Position numbers and translations under genes: made by a program
Shown here: positions 1 through 8,975 of the stretch, one piece after another
Layout of the letters: every line of letters starts with the position of its first letter
Position numbering within the stretch: the stretch's first letter is position 1
Notes under the pieces: model-generated
What the model was told of the DNA's origin: nothing
The model's input: the letters and a program-made list of their open reading frames with translations, nothing else
Databases searched by the model: none
Assembly (NCBI GenBank): GCA_963718995.1
Contig: CAVRAP010000002.1
Span: 1-64,000 of the forward strand
DNA length: 64,000 nucleotides
Direction: 5' to 3'
Source: UBA4744 sp963718995
Lineage (GTDB): Bacteria; Actinomycetota; Acidimicrobiia; Spongiisociales; UBA4744

Positions 1-1036
1 AGCGCCCCACCCCCCGGGATTTCGACGCCTTCGAACCTCCGAACGTGACGTACTGATTGCCGGGTACGTTGGTCGGGAGGTTGAGGCCCCCATGAGCCAT
101 CAACAGGGCCGGCCAGTAGACCGCATGGAAGGGGATGTTGTCTTTGCCTACGAAGTAGTAGGACTCGGCCTCCGGATTCGTCCACCAGTCCTTCCACGCC
201 TCCGGAGTCCCCTGGATCTGCGCCCACTCCTGCGGAGCCGAGAAGTAGCCCATGACCGCTTCCCACCAGACGTAGATCGACTTTCCGCTTCCCAGATCGT
301 CCACCGGGATGGGGATGCCCCAGTCCAGGTCCCGGGTGAAGGCCCGGTCGTTGAGACCGCTCTTGACCATGCCGATGGCGAAATTCACGACATGGGGGCG
401 CCACTGCTCCCGGGAGCGAAGCCATTCGAGGAGTGGCTCCTGAAGTGCGCTCAGTTTCCAGTAGTAATGCTCCGTCTCACGCTCGACCGGGGTCGTGCCG
501 GACAGTTTGGAACGCGGGTCGATCAGTTCGTGAGGGTCGAGGGTGCGCCCACAGTTGTCGCACTGGTCGCCGCGAGCGTCGATGTACCCGCAGTGCGGGC
601 AGGTGCCCTCGACGTACCGGTCGGGGAGAAACCGCTCCGCCTGTTCGTCGTAGAACTGCATGGTGGTGTGGCGGTACAGGTAGCCGTTTTCCAGGAGCTT
701 CAAGAAGAAATCCTGGGCAACTCGCTTGTGGTTGTCCGTGCCGGTCGTGGTGAAGAGATCGAACGTGATTCCAAGCTTCTCCCAGTAGCCGAGGAACCTC
801 GGGTGGTACTTGTCGACTATCTCCTCGGGAGTGACGCCTTCTTCGTCGGCTTTCACGGTGATCGGCGTTCCGTGCACGTCGCTGCCGGACACCATCAGGA
901 CCTTGTTTCCGGCCATCCGGTGGTAGCGGGCGAAGATGTCGGGAGGCAGATACGCCCCGGCGATGTGGCCGAGGTGCAGCGACCCGGTCGCATAGGGCCA
1001 GGCGACGGCTACCAGGATGTGACGGGGTTCGCTCAT
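1..1036 (-). CDS. metG: Methionyl-tRNA synthetase, 3' end outside window
   Basis: Charges tRNA-Met with methionine in the cytoplasm. The reverse-strand frame opens with ATG at 1036 and runs off the left edge with no stop, so about 345 residues are visible. Near the N-terminus it shows the class I nucleotide-binding signature (WPYATGSLHLGHIAG), then a zinc knuckle of two Cys pairs (CPHC and CDNC, around residues 140-165) typical of MetRS. At the very edge is a KASKSRG motif, the KMSKS loop. The anticodon-binding domain must lie outside the window. It is transcribed away from the ABC gene at 1133. The family call is firm; only the C-terminal part is unseen. Confidence 0.95.
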   Translation of the reverse strand, partial: MSEPRHILVAVAWPYATGSLHLGHIAGAYLPPDIFARYHRMAGNKVLMVSGSDVHGTPITVKADEEGVTPEEIVDKYHPRFLGYWEKLGITFDLFTTTGTDNHKRVAQDFFLKLLENGYLYRHTTMQFYDEQAERFLPDRYVEGTCPHCGYIDARGDQCDNCGRTLDPHELIDPRSKLSGTTPVERETEHYYWKLSALQEPLLEWLRSREQWRPHVVNFAIGMVKSGLNDRAFTRDLDWGIPIPVDDLGSGKSIYVWWEAVMGYFSAPQEWAQIQGTPEAWKDWWTNPEAESYYFVGKDNIPFHAVYWPALLMAHGGLNLPTNVPGNQYVTFGGSKASKSRGVGR

Positions 1037-1132
1037 GGACCGTGAGCGTACCACCTGCGCCTGGAGGCCCGTTTCCGCTTTTTCGACCGTGGTTCCAATG
1101 AGTTAGCCTCAGTCCGATAGGGGGCCTCAAGC

Positions 1133-2023
1133 GTGTTGCAGCTGAAGAATCTGTCGAAGCGGTACGGTGAGGTGCGGGCCCTGGACGGCGCCTCCCTTGC
1201 GGTCGCGCCGGGTCATATGCTCGGGTTCCTGGGACCGAACGGAGCCGGCAAGACGACCGCCATGCGCTCGGTGTTCGGACTCGTTCAACTCGACGCCGGC
1301 GAGGTCGCCTGGAATGGCGAGCCCATCGGGCCCGAGCAACGCTTGCGTTTCGGCTACATGCCGGAACAACGAGGGCTCTATCCACGCATGAAAGTCGGCG
1401 AGCAGCTGATCTACTTCGCCGAGTTGCACGGCATGTCCCGGATGGAAGCCGCTGCATCGACTTCACGCTGGTTGGCCACTCTGGGGTTGTCGGACCGCGC
1501 CGAAGACCGCCTCGAACAACTTTCTCATGGAAATCAGCAGCGGGTGCAGCTAGCCGCTGCCCTGGTCCACGACCCGGACCTGCTGATTCTCGATGAGCCG
1601 TTCTCCGGACTGGACCCCGTGGCCGTCGAAACCCTGGCGGACTCGCTTCAAGGAGAGGCGGCGAACGGGAAGGCCGTCGTGTTTTCGAGTCACCAACTCG
1701 ACCTCGTCGAGGACCTGTGCGAAGACGTGGTCATCATCAACAAGGGCCGCAATGTCATGGAAGGGAACGTGGCCGCTTTGAAAGAGGCATCTCCCCATCG
1801 GCGGCTCGAAATCGATGTGGTGAACGGAGATGGAGGCTGGCTTCCGGAGACTGCCGGGGTTGAAGCCAAGGAGGTTGATGGCTCGTTGGTTCGATTGCTG
1901 GTCCAAAAAGACATCGATATCGAGGGAATTCTCTCAGCCGCCCGGGCGGTTGGCCCCCTTCGTCACTTCAGCTTTGAGGCGCCGAGCCTCTCGGAGCTTT
2001 TCTTACGGGCGGTTGCATCATGA
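1133..2023 (+). CDS. ABC transporter ATP-binding protein (Nat/CcmA-type exporter)
   Basis: Nucleotide-binding subunit that powers the permease encoded next. Walker A is GPNGAGKT (about residues 36-43), the signature is the degenerate LSHGNQQR (about 137-144) instead of LSGGQ, Walker B is LLILDEP followed by the D-loop SGLDP, and the switch His is in SSHQLD. The 296-residue length and a C-terminal extension after the ATPase domain match exporters of the NatA/CcmA group. The start is GTG at 1133 behind a GATAGGGGG ribosome-binding site. A possible promoter (TTCGAC at 1082, TAGCCT at 1104, 16-bp spacer) lies upstream. It overlaps the permease start by 4 bp, so the two are translationally coupled. 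The substrate is unknown. Confidence 0.9.
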   Translation: MLQLKNLSKRYGEVRALDGASLAVAPGHMLGFLGPNGAGKTTAMRSVFGLVQLDAGEVAWNGEPIGPEQRLRFGYMPEQRGLYPRMKVGEQLIYFAELHGMSRMEAAASTSRWLATLGLSDRAEDRLEQLSHGNQQRVQLAAALVHDPDLLILDEPFSGLDPVAVETLADSLQGEAANGKAVVFSSHQLDLVEDLCEDVVIINKGRNVMEGNVAALKEASPHRRLEIDVVNGDGGWLPETAGVEAKEVDGSLVRLLVQKDIDIEGILSAARAVGPLRHFSFEAPSLSELFLRAVAS

Positions 2024-3228
2024 AGGGTTTGCGGCCCGTCTGGATGGTTGCCCGGCGGGAGCTCCGAGAGCGCATCAAGAGCCGTACCTACCGGATCACC
2101 ACGGCGGTCTTGCTGCTTATCGTGCTGGGCGGAATCATCATCCCGCAGATGCTGGATGACGGGGACGGCACGACCTATGACCTGGGGCTTGTGGGTACGA
2201 CCCCGGCCGATTTCGTAGCAACACTCGAGGTTCTGGCGGGCGCCGTTGAGGCGCGGGTCGACACCCAAGAATTCGAAGATACCGCCAGGGCCGAGACGGC
2301 ATTGAAGGCCGGCGACATTGAAGCGTTTCTGGTAGACGGAACAGAGTATGTCACCAACGAACCGGTCCTTCGGGTGTTCGCCTTTTCCGGGAATAGCGGG
2401 CTTTCGTCCCTGGTGGCCGGAGCGGCCCAGACACTCGCGTTGCAGGAGATGGCGGACGCAACCGGCGTGTCGGTCCAAGAAATCGCAGGATTGCTCACGG
2501 AGAATCCGCTCGAACTGCGAAGCCTCGAACCTTTCGACCCCAATCGAGAGACCAACACCATTGTGAGTTTCGCCGGTTTGATCCTGCTCTATATCGGGAT
2601 CCTCAGCTACGGGGCCTGGACGCTCAACGGTGTGATCGAAGAGAAGACCAATCGGGTTGTTGAGGTGTTGATGTCGGCACTCCGTCCCCATCAACTGATG
2701 GCCGGCAAAGTCATCGGTATCGGCTTGTTGGGCATCGCTCAGCTGCTGTTGATCGTCGTCACGGCAGGGGTGGCCGCGTTGGCCGTCGATCTGGTCGACA
2801 TACCCGATGTTTCCATCGGATTGATCGGTTCTCTGCTGATGTGGTTCGTGCTGGGATTCTCTTTCTATAGCGTGGCCTATGCCGCCGCTGGAGCACTGGT
2901 CTCGCGCATGGAGGAAGCTCAGAGTGTTGCCACTCCCTTGACGTTGGTCGGAGTGGCCGGGTACTTCGCGGCCTTCGCAGTGATAGAGAACCCCGATGGC
3001 GTGGTGGCCAAGATCACCACTTTCTTGCCGCCGATCGCTCCTTTCGTTGTACCGATTCGTCAAGCGCAGGGCGCCATCGCCGGTTGGGAATCGATGCTGT
3101 CGATCGTGATCATGCTGGCCGCAACGTACGGGCTGATTCGGTTAGCAGGCCGCGTCTACTCCGGGGCGGTTCTCTCCCTTGGTGCCCGGGTGAAACTGCG
3201 GGAAGCCTGGCGTTCAGCCGAGCTCTAG
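2020..3228 (+). CDS. ABC-2 type exporter permease (NatB-like)
   Basis: Membrane subunit of the exporter, paired with the ATPase just upstream through an ATGA overlap. It begins with a positively charged segment (ARRELRERIKSR) and one transmembrane helix. A large non-cytoplasmic region of about 130 residues follows, then a cluster of five or six helices from about residue 175 to 385. This one-helix, big-loop, helix-cluster layout is that of NatB-type permeases in the ABC-2 family (NatAB is a sodium/drug exporter in Bacillus). The motif NGVIEEKTNRVVEVLMSAL after the first helix of the cluster is the conserved cytoplasmic coupling region. 402 residues, complete. The real substrate cannot be told from sequence. 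Confidence 0.88.
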   Translation: MKGLRPVWMVARRELRERIKSRTYRITTAVLLLIVLGGIIIPQMLDDGDGTTYDLGLVGTTPADFVATLEVLAGAVEARVDTQEFEDTARAETALKAGDIEAFLVDGTEYVTNEPVLRVFAFSGNSGLSSLVAGAAQTLALQEMADATGVSVQEIAGLLTENPLELRSLEPFDPNRETNTIVSFAGLILLYIGILSYGAWTLNGVIEEKTNRVVEVLMSALRPHQLMAGKVIGIGLLGIAQLLLIVVTAGVAALAVDLVDIPDVSIGLIGSLLMWFVLGFSFYSVAYAAAGALVSRMEEAQSVATPLTLVGVAGYFAAFAVIENPDGVVAKITTFLPPIAPFVVPIRQAQGAIAGWESMLSIVIMLAATYGLIRLAGRVYSGAVLSLGARVKLREAWRSAEL

Positions 3229-3302
3229 GAGAAACCAGCGTCCGGTCGTCACCCGGTTGGGTAGGCTCGGAGAAGAAGCGGCGGCTGCAGGGAGGCAGCG
3301 GG

Positions 3303-3767
3303 GTGAAGATCGAATCCGCTCATGAGAGCAGGTGGGCAAACCGCGGCACGGATCGGCGAATCCGGAGCCGGTCCTTTTATTACCCGGAGCGCAGACGCGG
3401 TTTTGAGCGTCGCCGTCCGGCCCGCGGCACCTGGCGGTCACGCTATCACTCGTGGCTGGCCCGGTATCGGCGCGATCACCACACCATCGCCGTCGTGCTC
3501 CTGGTGTTCGTGCTGCTCAACCTGGTCGACCTCTTGCTAACCGTGCAGGCCCTTTCCCTGGGTGCCACTGAGGTCAATCCGGTCATGGCCTACTTGTTCG
3601 CGCTCGATCCGACCCTGGCGGCCCTATTCAAAGTCGTGGTTGGCGCCGGAATTGCCCTCGCCATCTGGTCGGCGCGGCGTTACCGCCGAATCCTCGAGAC
3701 CTCGCTCGTCATGGTTGGGGTCATGACCGCAGTACTGCTCTACCACGGTTACAACACCCTGATCTAG
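3303..3767 (+). CDS. Small DUF5658-like membrane protein
   Basis: A 154-residue protein of unknown role. The first 55 residues are very basic and arginine-rich (RRRGFERRR), followed by three predicted membrane helices (about residues 58-80, 95-117 and 128-148). The block NLVDLLLTVQAL, then GATEVNPVMAYLF, resembles the DUF5658 family, whose conserved N, D and NP residues lie in the membrane. The frame is open further upstream inside the permease gene, but GTG at 3303 is preferred because GGGAGG lies about 7 bp before it. It may be co-transcribed with the ABC exporter; I see no evidence of a functional link. The family name is from memory of the motif, not a search. Confidence 0.65.
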   Translation: MKIESAHESRWANRGTDRRIRSRSFYYPERRRGFERRRPARGTWRSRYHSWLARYRRDHHTIAVVLLVFVLLNLVDLLLTVQALSLGATEVNPVMAYLFALDPTLAALFKVVVGAGIALAIWSARRYRRILETSLVMVGVMTAVLLYHGYNTLI

Positions 3768-3772
3768 GACCC

Positions 3773-4822
3773 TTAGGCGATGGTTACCTCAGGGTCGAGA
3801 TACACGTCCTGAATCGCGTTGAGGAGTCCGATCCCGTCGTTCATCGGGCGTTGGAAAGACTTGCGTCCGGAGATGAGCCCCGTCCCACCGGCCCGCTTGT
3901 TGATCACCGCGGTGCGGACCGCCTGAGCCAGGTCGCCTGCTCCCGATGATGCTCCACCGGAGTTGATCAGTCCGACGCGGCCCATGTAGCAGTTGGCAAC
4001 CTGCCAGCGGGTCAGATCGATGGGGTGATCGGTGGTCAGCTCTGAGTACACCTTCGGGTGGGTCTTGCCGAAACCGATCGCCGTGTATCCGCCGTTGTTG
4101 TCCGGCTGCTTCTGCTTGATGATGTCGGCCTCGATCGTCACGCCGATGTGGTTGGCCTGGCCGGTCAGATCGGCAGATCCTTCGTAGTTGACACCATCCT
4201 TGGTGAAGGCGGAGTTCCGGACGTAGCACCAGAGGACCGTGAACATGCCGAGCTCGTGCGCCCGGGCAAAGGCATCGCTCACTTCCTGGATCTGGCGGGT
4301 CGATTCCTCAGAGCCGAAGTAGATGGTGGCGCCGACTCCGGCCGCGCCGAGATCGAATGCCTGATCGACCGAGCCGTACATCACCTGGTCATAGGTTGCC
4401 GGATAGGTGAGCAGTTCGTTGTGGTTGATCTTGACGATGAACGGGATCTTGTGGGCGTACCGGCGGGACACCATGCCGAGCACCCCGAAGGTCGTAGCGA
4501 CGGCGTTGCAGCCGGCCTGGATGGCCAGCTCGACGATGTTCTTGGGATCGAAGTAGATCGGATTGGGCGCAAAGGAAGCGGCCCCCGAGTGCTCGATGCC
4601 CTGATCGACGGGAAGGATGGACAGATAGCCGGTGCCGCCCAGACGTCCGTGGTTGTACATCGAGGCGAGGTTGCGGAGGACCTGGGGGGAGCGGTCCGTC
4701 TGCATGAACACCCGATCGACGAAGTCGGGACCGGGCAACTCGAGACTGTCGGCCGGGATGCCCGTCGAGTCGTGGGTGAGGAGATCCTGGGCGTCTTCAC
4801 CCAGCAGCTTTGCGTAGTCCAT
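3773..4822 (-). CDS. fbaB: Class I fructose-bisphosphate aldolase, FbaB/DhnA type
   Basis: Cleaves fructose-1,6-bisphosphate into dihydroxyacetone phosphate and glyceraldehyde-3-phosphate by a Schiff-base mechanism (glycolysis and gluconeogenesis). The 349-residue sequence contains the DhnA-family hallmarks: LPVDQGIEHS (about residues 73-82), PFIVKINHNE (Lys in a strand of the barrel), GATIYFGSEES, and the phosphate-binding end block INSGGASSG. This archaeal-type aldolase is unlike the zinc-dependent class II enzyme common in actinobacteria. The start is ATG at 4822 with GGAGG 9 bp upstream; a GATAAT -10 box lies at 4859-4864 on the reverse strand. The open frame extends upstream but overlaps tetR and has no other signal. 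Confidence 0.92.
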   Translation of the reverse strand: MDYAKLLGEDAQDLLTHDSTGIPADSLELPGPDFVDRVFMQTDRSPQVLRNLASMYNHGRLGGTGYLSILPVDQGIEHSGAASFAPNPIYFDPKNIVELAIQAGCNAVATTFGVLGMVSRRYAHKIPFIVKINHNELLTYPATYDQVMYGSVDQAFDLGAAGVGATIYFGSEESTRQIQEVSDAFARAHELGMFTVLWCYVRNSAFTKDGVNYEGSADLTGQANHIGVTIEADIIKQKQPDNNGGYTAIGFGKTHPKVYSELTTDHPIDLTRWQVANCYMGRVGLINSGGASSGAGDLAQAVRTAVINKRAGGTGLISGRKSFQRPMNDGIGLLNAIQDVYLDPEVTIA

Positions 4823-4931
4823 GTTGTTTTCCTCCGTCGGGTCGAATCTCGTACAGACATTATCGCGGGTTTGGGGCCACCCGTCTCCGGTTGGCCCAAG
4901 GTCCTCTCCCGGACGCCTCTGGCCGCCAGGA

Positions 4932-4960
4932 TTGATCGGAGTTGAACAGCCGTATAGAAT
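4932..4960 (+). promoter_or_regulatory. Promoter of the tetR-ABC operon, leaderless
   Basis: TTGATC (4932-4937), a 17-bp spacer, then TAGAAT (4955-4960): five of six consensus bases in the -10 box and four of six in the -35 box at ideal spacing. Transcription should begin about 7 bases later, at or next to the ATG at 4968, so the mRNA would have no 5' leader. This argues for the 4968 start over the in-frame ATG at 4959, which overlaps the -10 box. Confidence 0.6.
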
Positions 4961-4962
4961 GC

Positions 4963-4976
4963 TGAACATGCGTTCA
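4963..4976 (+). promoter_or_regulatory. Putative TetR operator palindrome
   Basis: TGAAC-ATGC-GTTCA is an inverted repeat with 5-bp arms centred on the predicted transcription start and the start codon of the TetR gene. A further TTGAAC half-site lies at 4942. Its position would let the encoded repressor block its own transcription and that of the downstream exporter. That it is the operator is inference from position and symmetry. Confidence 0.45.
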
Positions 4977-5651
4977 ATTGAGATCCTCAGCGAAGGATCG
5001 TCGGCTGATGATCGGACCACCAAAGCACGCATCCGCGACGCGGCCATCGCGTGCTTTGCCGAGCGCGGTATCAGCGGGACGACAGCCCGCAAGGTCGCAA
5101 CCTCGGCCGGAGTATCTGCGGGGTTGGTGATGCACCATTTCGGATCGATGGATGGTCTCCGGGTGGCTTGCGACCAGCACGTCACGGCCATGATTCGACA
5201 GCTGAAGGGGGATGCCATGGCCGCCGGTGCCGGGTTCGACCCTTTGGCGGCGCTCCGCTCGACCGGGGAAGGACCGCCGCTGGCCCGGTATCTGGCCCGT
5301 ACCCTGGTGGACGGATCGCCGCATGTGGTTGACCTTGTGGACGAAATCGTGGCCGATGCCATCGAATATTCCGAGACGGGTGTCGAGACCGGAATGCTCA
5401 CCCCGACCCGGTACCCCCGGGAACGTGCGGCGATCATGACGATGTGGTCGCTTGGTGCGCTCGTGTTGCACGAACACCTGGAGCGTCTCATCGGCTACGA
5501 CCTCACCGATCTCGCCTCCAATCCCAAAGCGGCCGCTTCCTACATGGCTCCCGCCCTGGAAATCCTCAGTGGGCTCTTCACGGATACGACCGCCGAACGA
5601 ATGAAAGAGGCGTTCGACGACGCCACCACAGCGGAAGAAGGAACTCAATGA
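4968..5651 (+). CDS. TetR-family transcriptional regulator
   Basis: A 227-residue one-component repressor, first gene of an operon with an ABC exporter. The N-terminal TetR helix-turn-helix spans about residues 20-65 (TKARIRDAAIACFAERG, then TTARKVATSAGVSAGLVMHHF); the rest is a helical ligand-binding domain. Its stop codon overlaps the ATPase start (ATGA), so it is co-transcribed with genes 5648-8220 and probably senses what they export. The start at 4968 is chosen because the promoter TTGATC-17-TAGAAT puts transcription initiation at that ATG. A palindrome overlapping the start suggests autoregulation. The inducer is unknown. Confidence 0.88.
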   Translation: MRSIEILSEGSSADDRTTKARIRDAAIACFAERGISGTTARKVATSAGVSAGLVMHHFGSMDGLRVACDQHVTAMIRQLKGDAMAAGAGFDPLAALRSTGEGPPLARYLARTLVDGSPHVVDLVDEIVADAIEYSETGVETGMLTPTRYPRERAAIMTMWSLGALVLHEHLERLIGYDLTDLASNPKAAASYMAPALEILSGLFTDTTAERMKEAFDDATTAEEGTQ

Positions 5652-6556
5652 CCGATCAGATCGCCATCCACGCCGACAAATTGACCAAGCATTACGGAGA
5701 CGTCGAAGCACTGGTGGATCTGGACCTCGACGTCCGGGCCGGAGAGATATTCGGGTTTCTCGGTCCCAACGGTGCGGGCAAGACGACCACGATCCGCACG
5801 ATGCTGGATGAGATTCGTCCCACTTCGGGCAAAGCTTCGATTCTGGGATTGGATTCGCACGATGCTGCTGTGGAGATTCGTCGGCACATCGGCTACGTGC
5901 CGGGCGATCTGGCTCTGTATCCCAATCTCACCGGACGGGACACGCTCACCTATTTCGCCAATCTGCGGGGTGGCGTGGATTGGGGTTACGTCGAGGAACT
6001 CACCGAACGCCTGGAAGCGGATCTTTCAAAGAAAGTCGGTGATCTCTCGTCGGGCAACCGGCAGAAAGTCGGTTTGATCCAGGCGTTCATGAATCGACCT
6101 CAGGTGCTGATCATGGACGAGCCCAGCAGTGGTCTCGATCCCTTGATGCAACGCGCCTTTCAGACGCTGATGCGTGAAGTTGCTCAAGCCGGGACCACCG
6201 TGTTCCTCTCCAGTCACACCCTGTCTGAGGTGCAGCGGGTGGCCGACCGGGTCGGCATCATCCGGCGAGGCAAATTGATTGCCCTGGAGGCCGTGGCCAG
6301 CTTGCGCTCCAAGGCTATTCGCACGGTGAACCTGTATTTCGACGGACCGGTCGAAGAGTCCGTGCTCAAACCCCTACCCGGCGTTCGGGATGTCAAGGTG
6401 CAGGACCACCATGCCATGCTGTCCTTCGACGGTCAGATGGAAACCCTGCTCAAGGTTGTCACCGAGCGCTTCCACGTCCTGGACATCTCCACGGAAGCGG
6501 CCGACCTCGAAGAGATCTTCCTTACCTACTACCGGGATGACGAGGTGGTGGCCTGA
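5648..6556 (+). CDS. ABC transporter ATP-binding protein (drug-exporter type)
   Basis: ATPase subunit for the large permease that follows. Walker A GPNGAGKT (about residues 39-46), Q-loop region GYVPGDLALYPNLTG, signature LSSGNRQK, Walker B VLIMDEP with SSGLDP, and SSHTLSE containing the switch His. 302 residues with a C-terminal ACT-like extension ending in EIFLTYY, the usual end of this exporter family. It overlaps tetR by 4 bp and the permease by 1 bp (TGATG), giving a tightly coupled three-gene operon. Close relatives are antibiotic-export ATPases; the substrate here is not deducible. Confidence 0.9.
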   Translation: MTDQIAIHADKLTKHYGDVEALVDLDLDVRAGEIFGFLGPNGAGKTTTIRTMLDEIRPTSGKASILGLDSHDAAVEIRRHIGYVPGDLALYPNLTGRDTLTYFANLRGGVDWGYVEELTERLEADLSKKVGDLSSGNRQKVGLIQAFMNRPQVLIMDEPSSGLDPLMQRAFQTLMREVAQAGTTVFLSSHTLSEVQRVADRVGIIRRGKLIALEAVASLRSKAIRTVNLYFDGPVEESVLKPLPGVRDVKVQDHHAMLSFDGQMETLLKVVTERFHVLDISTEAADLEEIFLTYYRDDEVVA

Positions 6557-8220
6557 TGCTTGCCTCAGTGTTTGCCAAAACCACCCGGGACCGCTGGAAG
6601 GGCATGGCGATCGCCATGTTCAGCCTCGGTCTGCTGCTTTGGATGGTGATGGCGGTGTACCAGGACATCGACATCTCCGTCTATACCGAACTGCCCGAGG
6701 TCTTTCTGTCGATCATGGGCATCCCGGATGGCGCCGATGTCGCCAGTTTGGCCGTCGGAGTTATGTACGGCTTCTACGGTGCTTTGACGCTGGCGGGCAT
6801 GGCCGTGTCGATGGGTTCGGCCTCGGTGGCAGGCGAAGAGCGCGATGGAACCATCGGCCTATTACTCGGCAATCCCAAGAGCCGCACCAACGTGCTGGTC
6901 TCGAAGGCAGCTTCGATGCTTTTGCTGGTGGGGTTGGGTGCGCTTGCTCTGTGGGGTGCCGCACCGCTGATAGCAGGAATCCTGGATGTACGAATGGGCG
7001 GCATGCAGATCGGGGCTTATGCCCTTCACCTGTTCGTCAATGCCCTTTTCTACGGCTTCCTGGCCATGGCCATCGGTGCCTGGACGGGCAAGCGCGGCCT
7101 AGCTTCGGGAGTATCTGCCGGGATCATGGCGCTGGGCTTCGTGGCGGTCGGCATCTTCCCCATCATCGAGGGGTGGGAGAACGTCGCCAAAGTCTTCCCC
7201 TGGTACTACTTCGACAACGGGCAACCGGTGATCAACGGAATCCAGTGGGGCGATCTGGCTGTGCTGATGGGCGCCATAGTGGTTCTGGCCGCAATCGCTT
7301 TGGTCGGCGTCAATCGTCGCGACCTCCGAAGCCACAACGTGGGGGTCACTTTGCTGGACCGTCTGCGGGGCAATCCCCTTACGCGTAAGATCGTCGACCG
7401 GTTGGCCGGTGCCACCCGGGTTTCCCGGATCTCGATCAAGACTGCTTCCGAGCATCAGGGGTTGCTGATTGTCTCGGCCTACATCATGTTCTTTCTCATG
7501 GGTGTGCTCATGGGTCCGCTCTACGGATTGATGGACCAGACACTCCTGGACTTCACCAAACAGATCCCTGAGGAGCTCTGGGCCTTCGTGGGGGCTGCAG
7601 GCGGTGACATGAGCACCGCAGAAGGTTTCTACGAGGCTGAGACGTTCGGGCTGATGGCTCCCATTGCGGTCATCGTGGTTACCGCCGTCATCGGAGCCCG
7701 GGGACTGGCCGGCGAGGAACAGAACCGCACGATGGGTCTGCTGCTCGCCAATCCGATCAGGCGTTCCCGGGTCGTACTCGAAAAGGCCTTGGCGATGTTG
7801 GTGTATGCCATCGCCGTCGGGCTTTCGACCTTCCTCGGAGTCTGGCTGGGGTCGGTGCTCGGTGGGCTGGGCATAGACGTGGGAAACATCGCCGCCACCT
7901 CATTCCTGGCAACCTTGGTCGGGTTGGTCTTCGGGACTCTGGCATTGGCCTTGAGTGCCGCTACCGGCCGGGTCAGGGTCGCCGTTTTTGGGACGGTCGG
8001 GGCAGCTCTGGTCTTCCATCTGGTCAACTCTTTCGCGTCGCTCAACGACACGCTGGCGGGTTGGGCCAGGGTGTCACCGTTCAGCTACTACCTCAACACC
8101 CATCCGTTGGAGAACGGGATGGATTGGGGCAACGCGGCAATCCTCGCCGGTCTGACCGTCGTATTGGTAGCGGTTTCGGTTGTGTTGTTCCAACGACGAG
8201 ATCTGCGCCAGACGGGCTGA
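6556..8220 (+). CDS. Large ABC exporter permease with two homologous halves
   Basis: A 554-residue membrane protein with about 12 predicted helices, formed of two repeats of one ABC-2 permease unit. Repeated blocks are AGEERDGTIGLLLGNP (about residue 95) against AGEEQNRTMGLLLANP (about residue 388), and NGIQWGDLAVL against NGMDWGNAAIL, each half ending in RRDLR. The second half starts near residue 300. A single polypeptide would therefore supply both transmembrane halves of the exporter, as in TnrB3-type tetronasin-resistance permeases. It follows the ATPase directly and is controlled by the TetR gene of the same operon. Confidence 0.87.
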   Translation: MLASVFAKTTRDRWKGMAIAMFSLGLLLWMVMAVYQDIDISVYTELPEVFLSIMGIPDGADVASLAVGVMYGFYGALTLAGMAVSMGSASVAGEERDGTIGLLLGNPKSRTNVLVSKAASMLLLVGLGALALWGAAPLIAGILDVRMGGMQIGAYALHLFVNALFYGFLAMAIGAWTGKRGLASGVSAGIMALGFVAVGIFPIIEGWENVAKVFPWYYFDNGQPVINGIQWGDLAVLMGAIVVLAAIALVGVNRRDLRSHNVGVTLLDRLRGNPLTRKIVDRLAGATRVSRISIKTASEHQGLLIVSAYIMFFLMGVLMGPLYGLMDQTLLDFTKQIPEELWAFVGAAGGDMSTAEGFYEAETFGLMAPIAVIVVTAVIGARGLAGEEQNRTMGLLLANPIRRSRVVLEKALAMLVYAIAVGLSTFLGVWLGSVLGGLGIDVGNIAATSFLATLVGLVFGTLALALSAATGRVRVAVFGTVGAALVFHLVNSFASLNDTLAGWARVSPFSYYLNTHPLENGMDWGNAAILAGLTVVLVAVSVVLFQRRDLRQTG

Positions 8221-8233
8221 CCGGGTTTCGAGC

Positions 8234-8722
8234 CTAACGCGAAATGGGGTGGTACCGGCCGAGACCCGGGTCATTCTGTCGTCTGCCAACAATGGTGACG
8301 GCTTCTCGAGTTCTTCCTGCGCCGTGGGCCACTTCCAGGCGTGCCACAAGATCGTCAATCCGGCCACGATCATTGCGACGACGACCAGCGGCCCACCACT
8401 GAACTCCTCGCCGCTCGCCAGGTGTTCGACCAGATCCCAGACCCACATAGCGGTAAGCACCACACCCATCCCCGCGTTCGCGTACCGGTTGACCCGGCCC
8501 TGCAAGACCATGGTGAGGAACGCCATGATCAAGGGAACCAGCCAGAACAACGCCACGAACATCAGCGTGCCGGCGGTGAACTCCATGTCTCCGAAACGCC
8601 CCTCCATGATCTGAGCGAGGTTCCCCGGCGCAAACAGACGTGAGAAGCATGGCGGCTGACATGCCCACAGCCAAGAAGACCCACAAGACCGCAATCCTGA
8701 TTCTCCAAGCCAGCATTTCCAC
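8234..8722 (-). CDS. Small four-helix membrane protein, apparent frameshifts
   Basis: An unknown membrane protein whose coding frame is interrupted. The start GTG at 8722 has an excellent AGGAGGTGA site and gives an N-terminal helix (LAWRIRIAVLWVFLAVGMSA). Near 8640 the frame must skip one base, after which LFAPGNLAQIMEGRFGDMEF and three more helices follow (LFWLVPLIMAFLT; VVLTAMWVWDL; VVVAMIVAGLTIL). After WHAWKWP the frame is uncertain: staying in the second frame runs into the end of the convergent permease (stop at 8074), while returning to the first frame ends cleanly at 8234 with GRYHPISR. I favour the latter. The family is not recognised. Confidence 0.5.
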   Translation of the reverse strand: MEMLAWRIRIAVLWVFLAVGMSAAMLLTSVCAGEPRSDHGGAFRRHGVHRRHADVRGVVLAGSLDHGVPHHGLAGPGQPVRERGDGCGAYRYVGLGSGRTPGERRGVQWWAAGRRRNDRGRIDDLVARLEVAHGAGRTREAVTIVGRRQNDPGLGRYHPISR

Positions 8723-8975
8723 CTTCGGTCACCTCCTCGTCCCTGCGGTTCGATGAACGACCACTTGGGTGGCGGCGCCGCTGCAGGGACGTTCAGCGAG
8801 TCACTCGCCGAGCCTCGCCGTACCGGAGCCCGACAGTTCAGGCCGGCGGTGCGACTAACACACCCTGATTATCCTCCCTGCCACCACCCTTGAGAAGATG
8901 GGAAGAGGGCAGAGGTGACGAAATCGCTTCACCCCAGTGCCAAGGCGTCCCGTGGAGAACTGGCTCCGGCGTCCT

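Noticed and set aside
92..1045. A 317-residue forward open frame over metG
   Set aside because: The reverse strand carries unmistakable MetRS motifs (HIGH-type signature, zinc knuckle, KMSKS). The forward frame is a high-GC shadow.
1963..3063. A 366-residue reverse open frame opposite the NatB-like permease
   Set aside because: Low hydrophobicity, no domain and antisense to a gene whose topology and operon position are clear.
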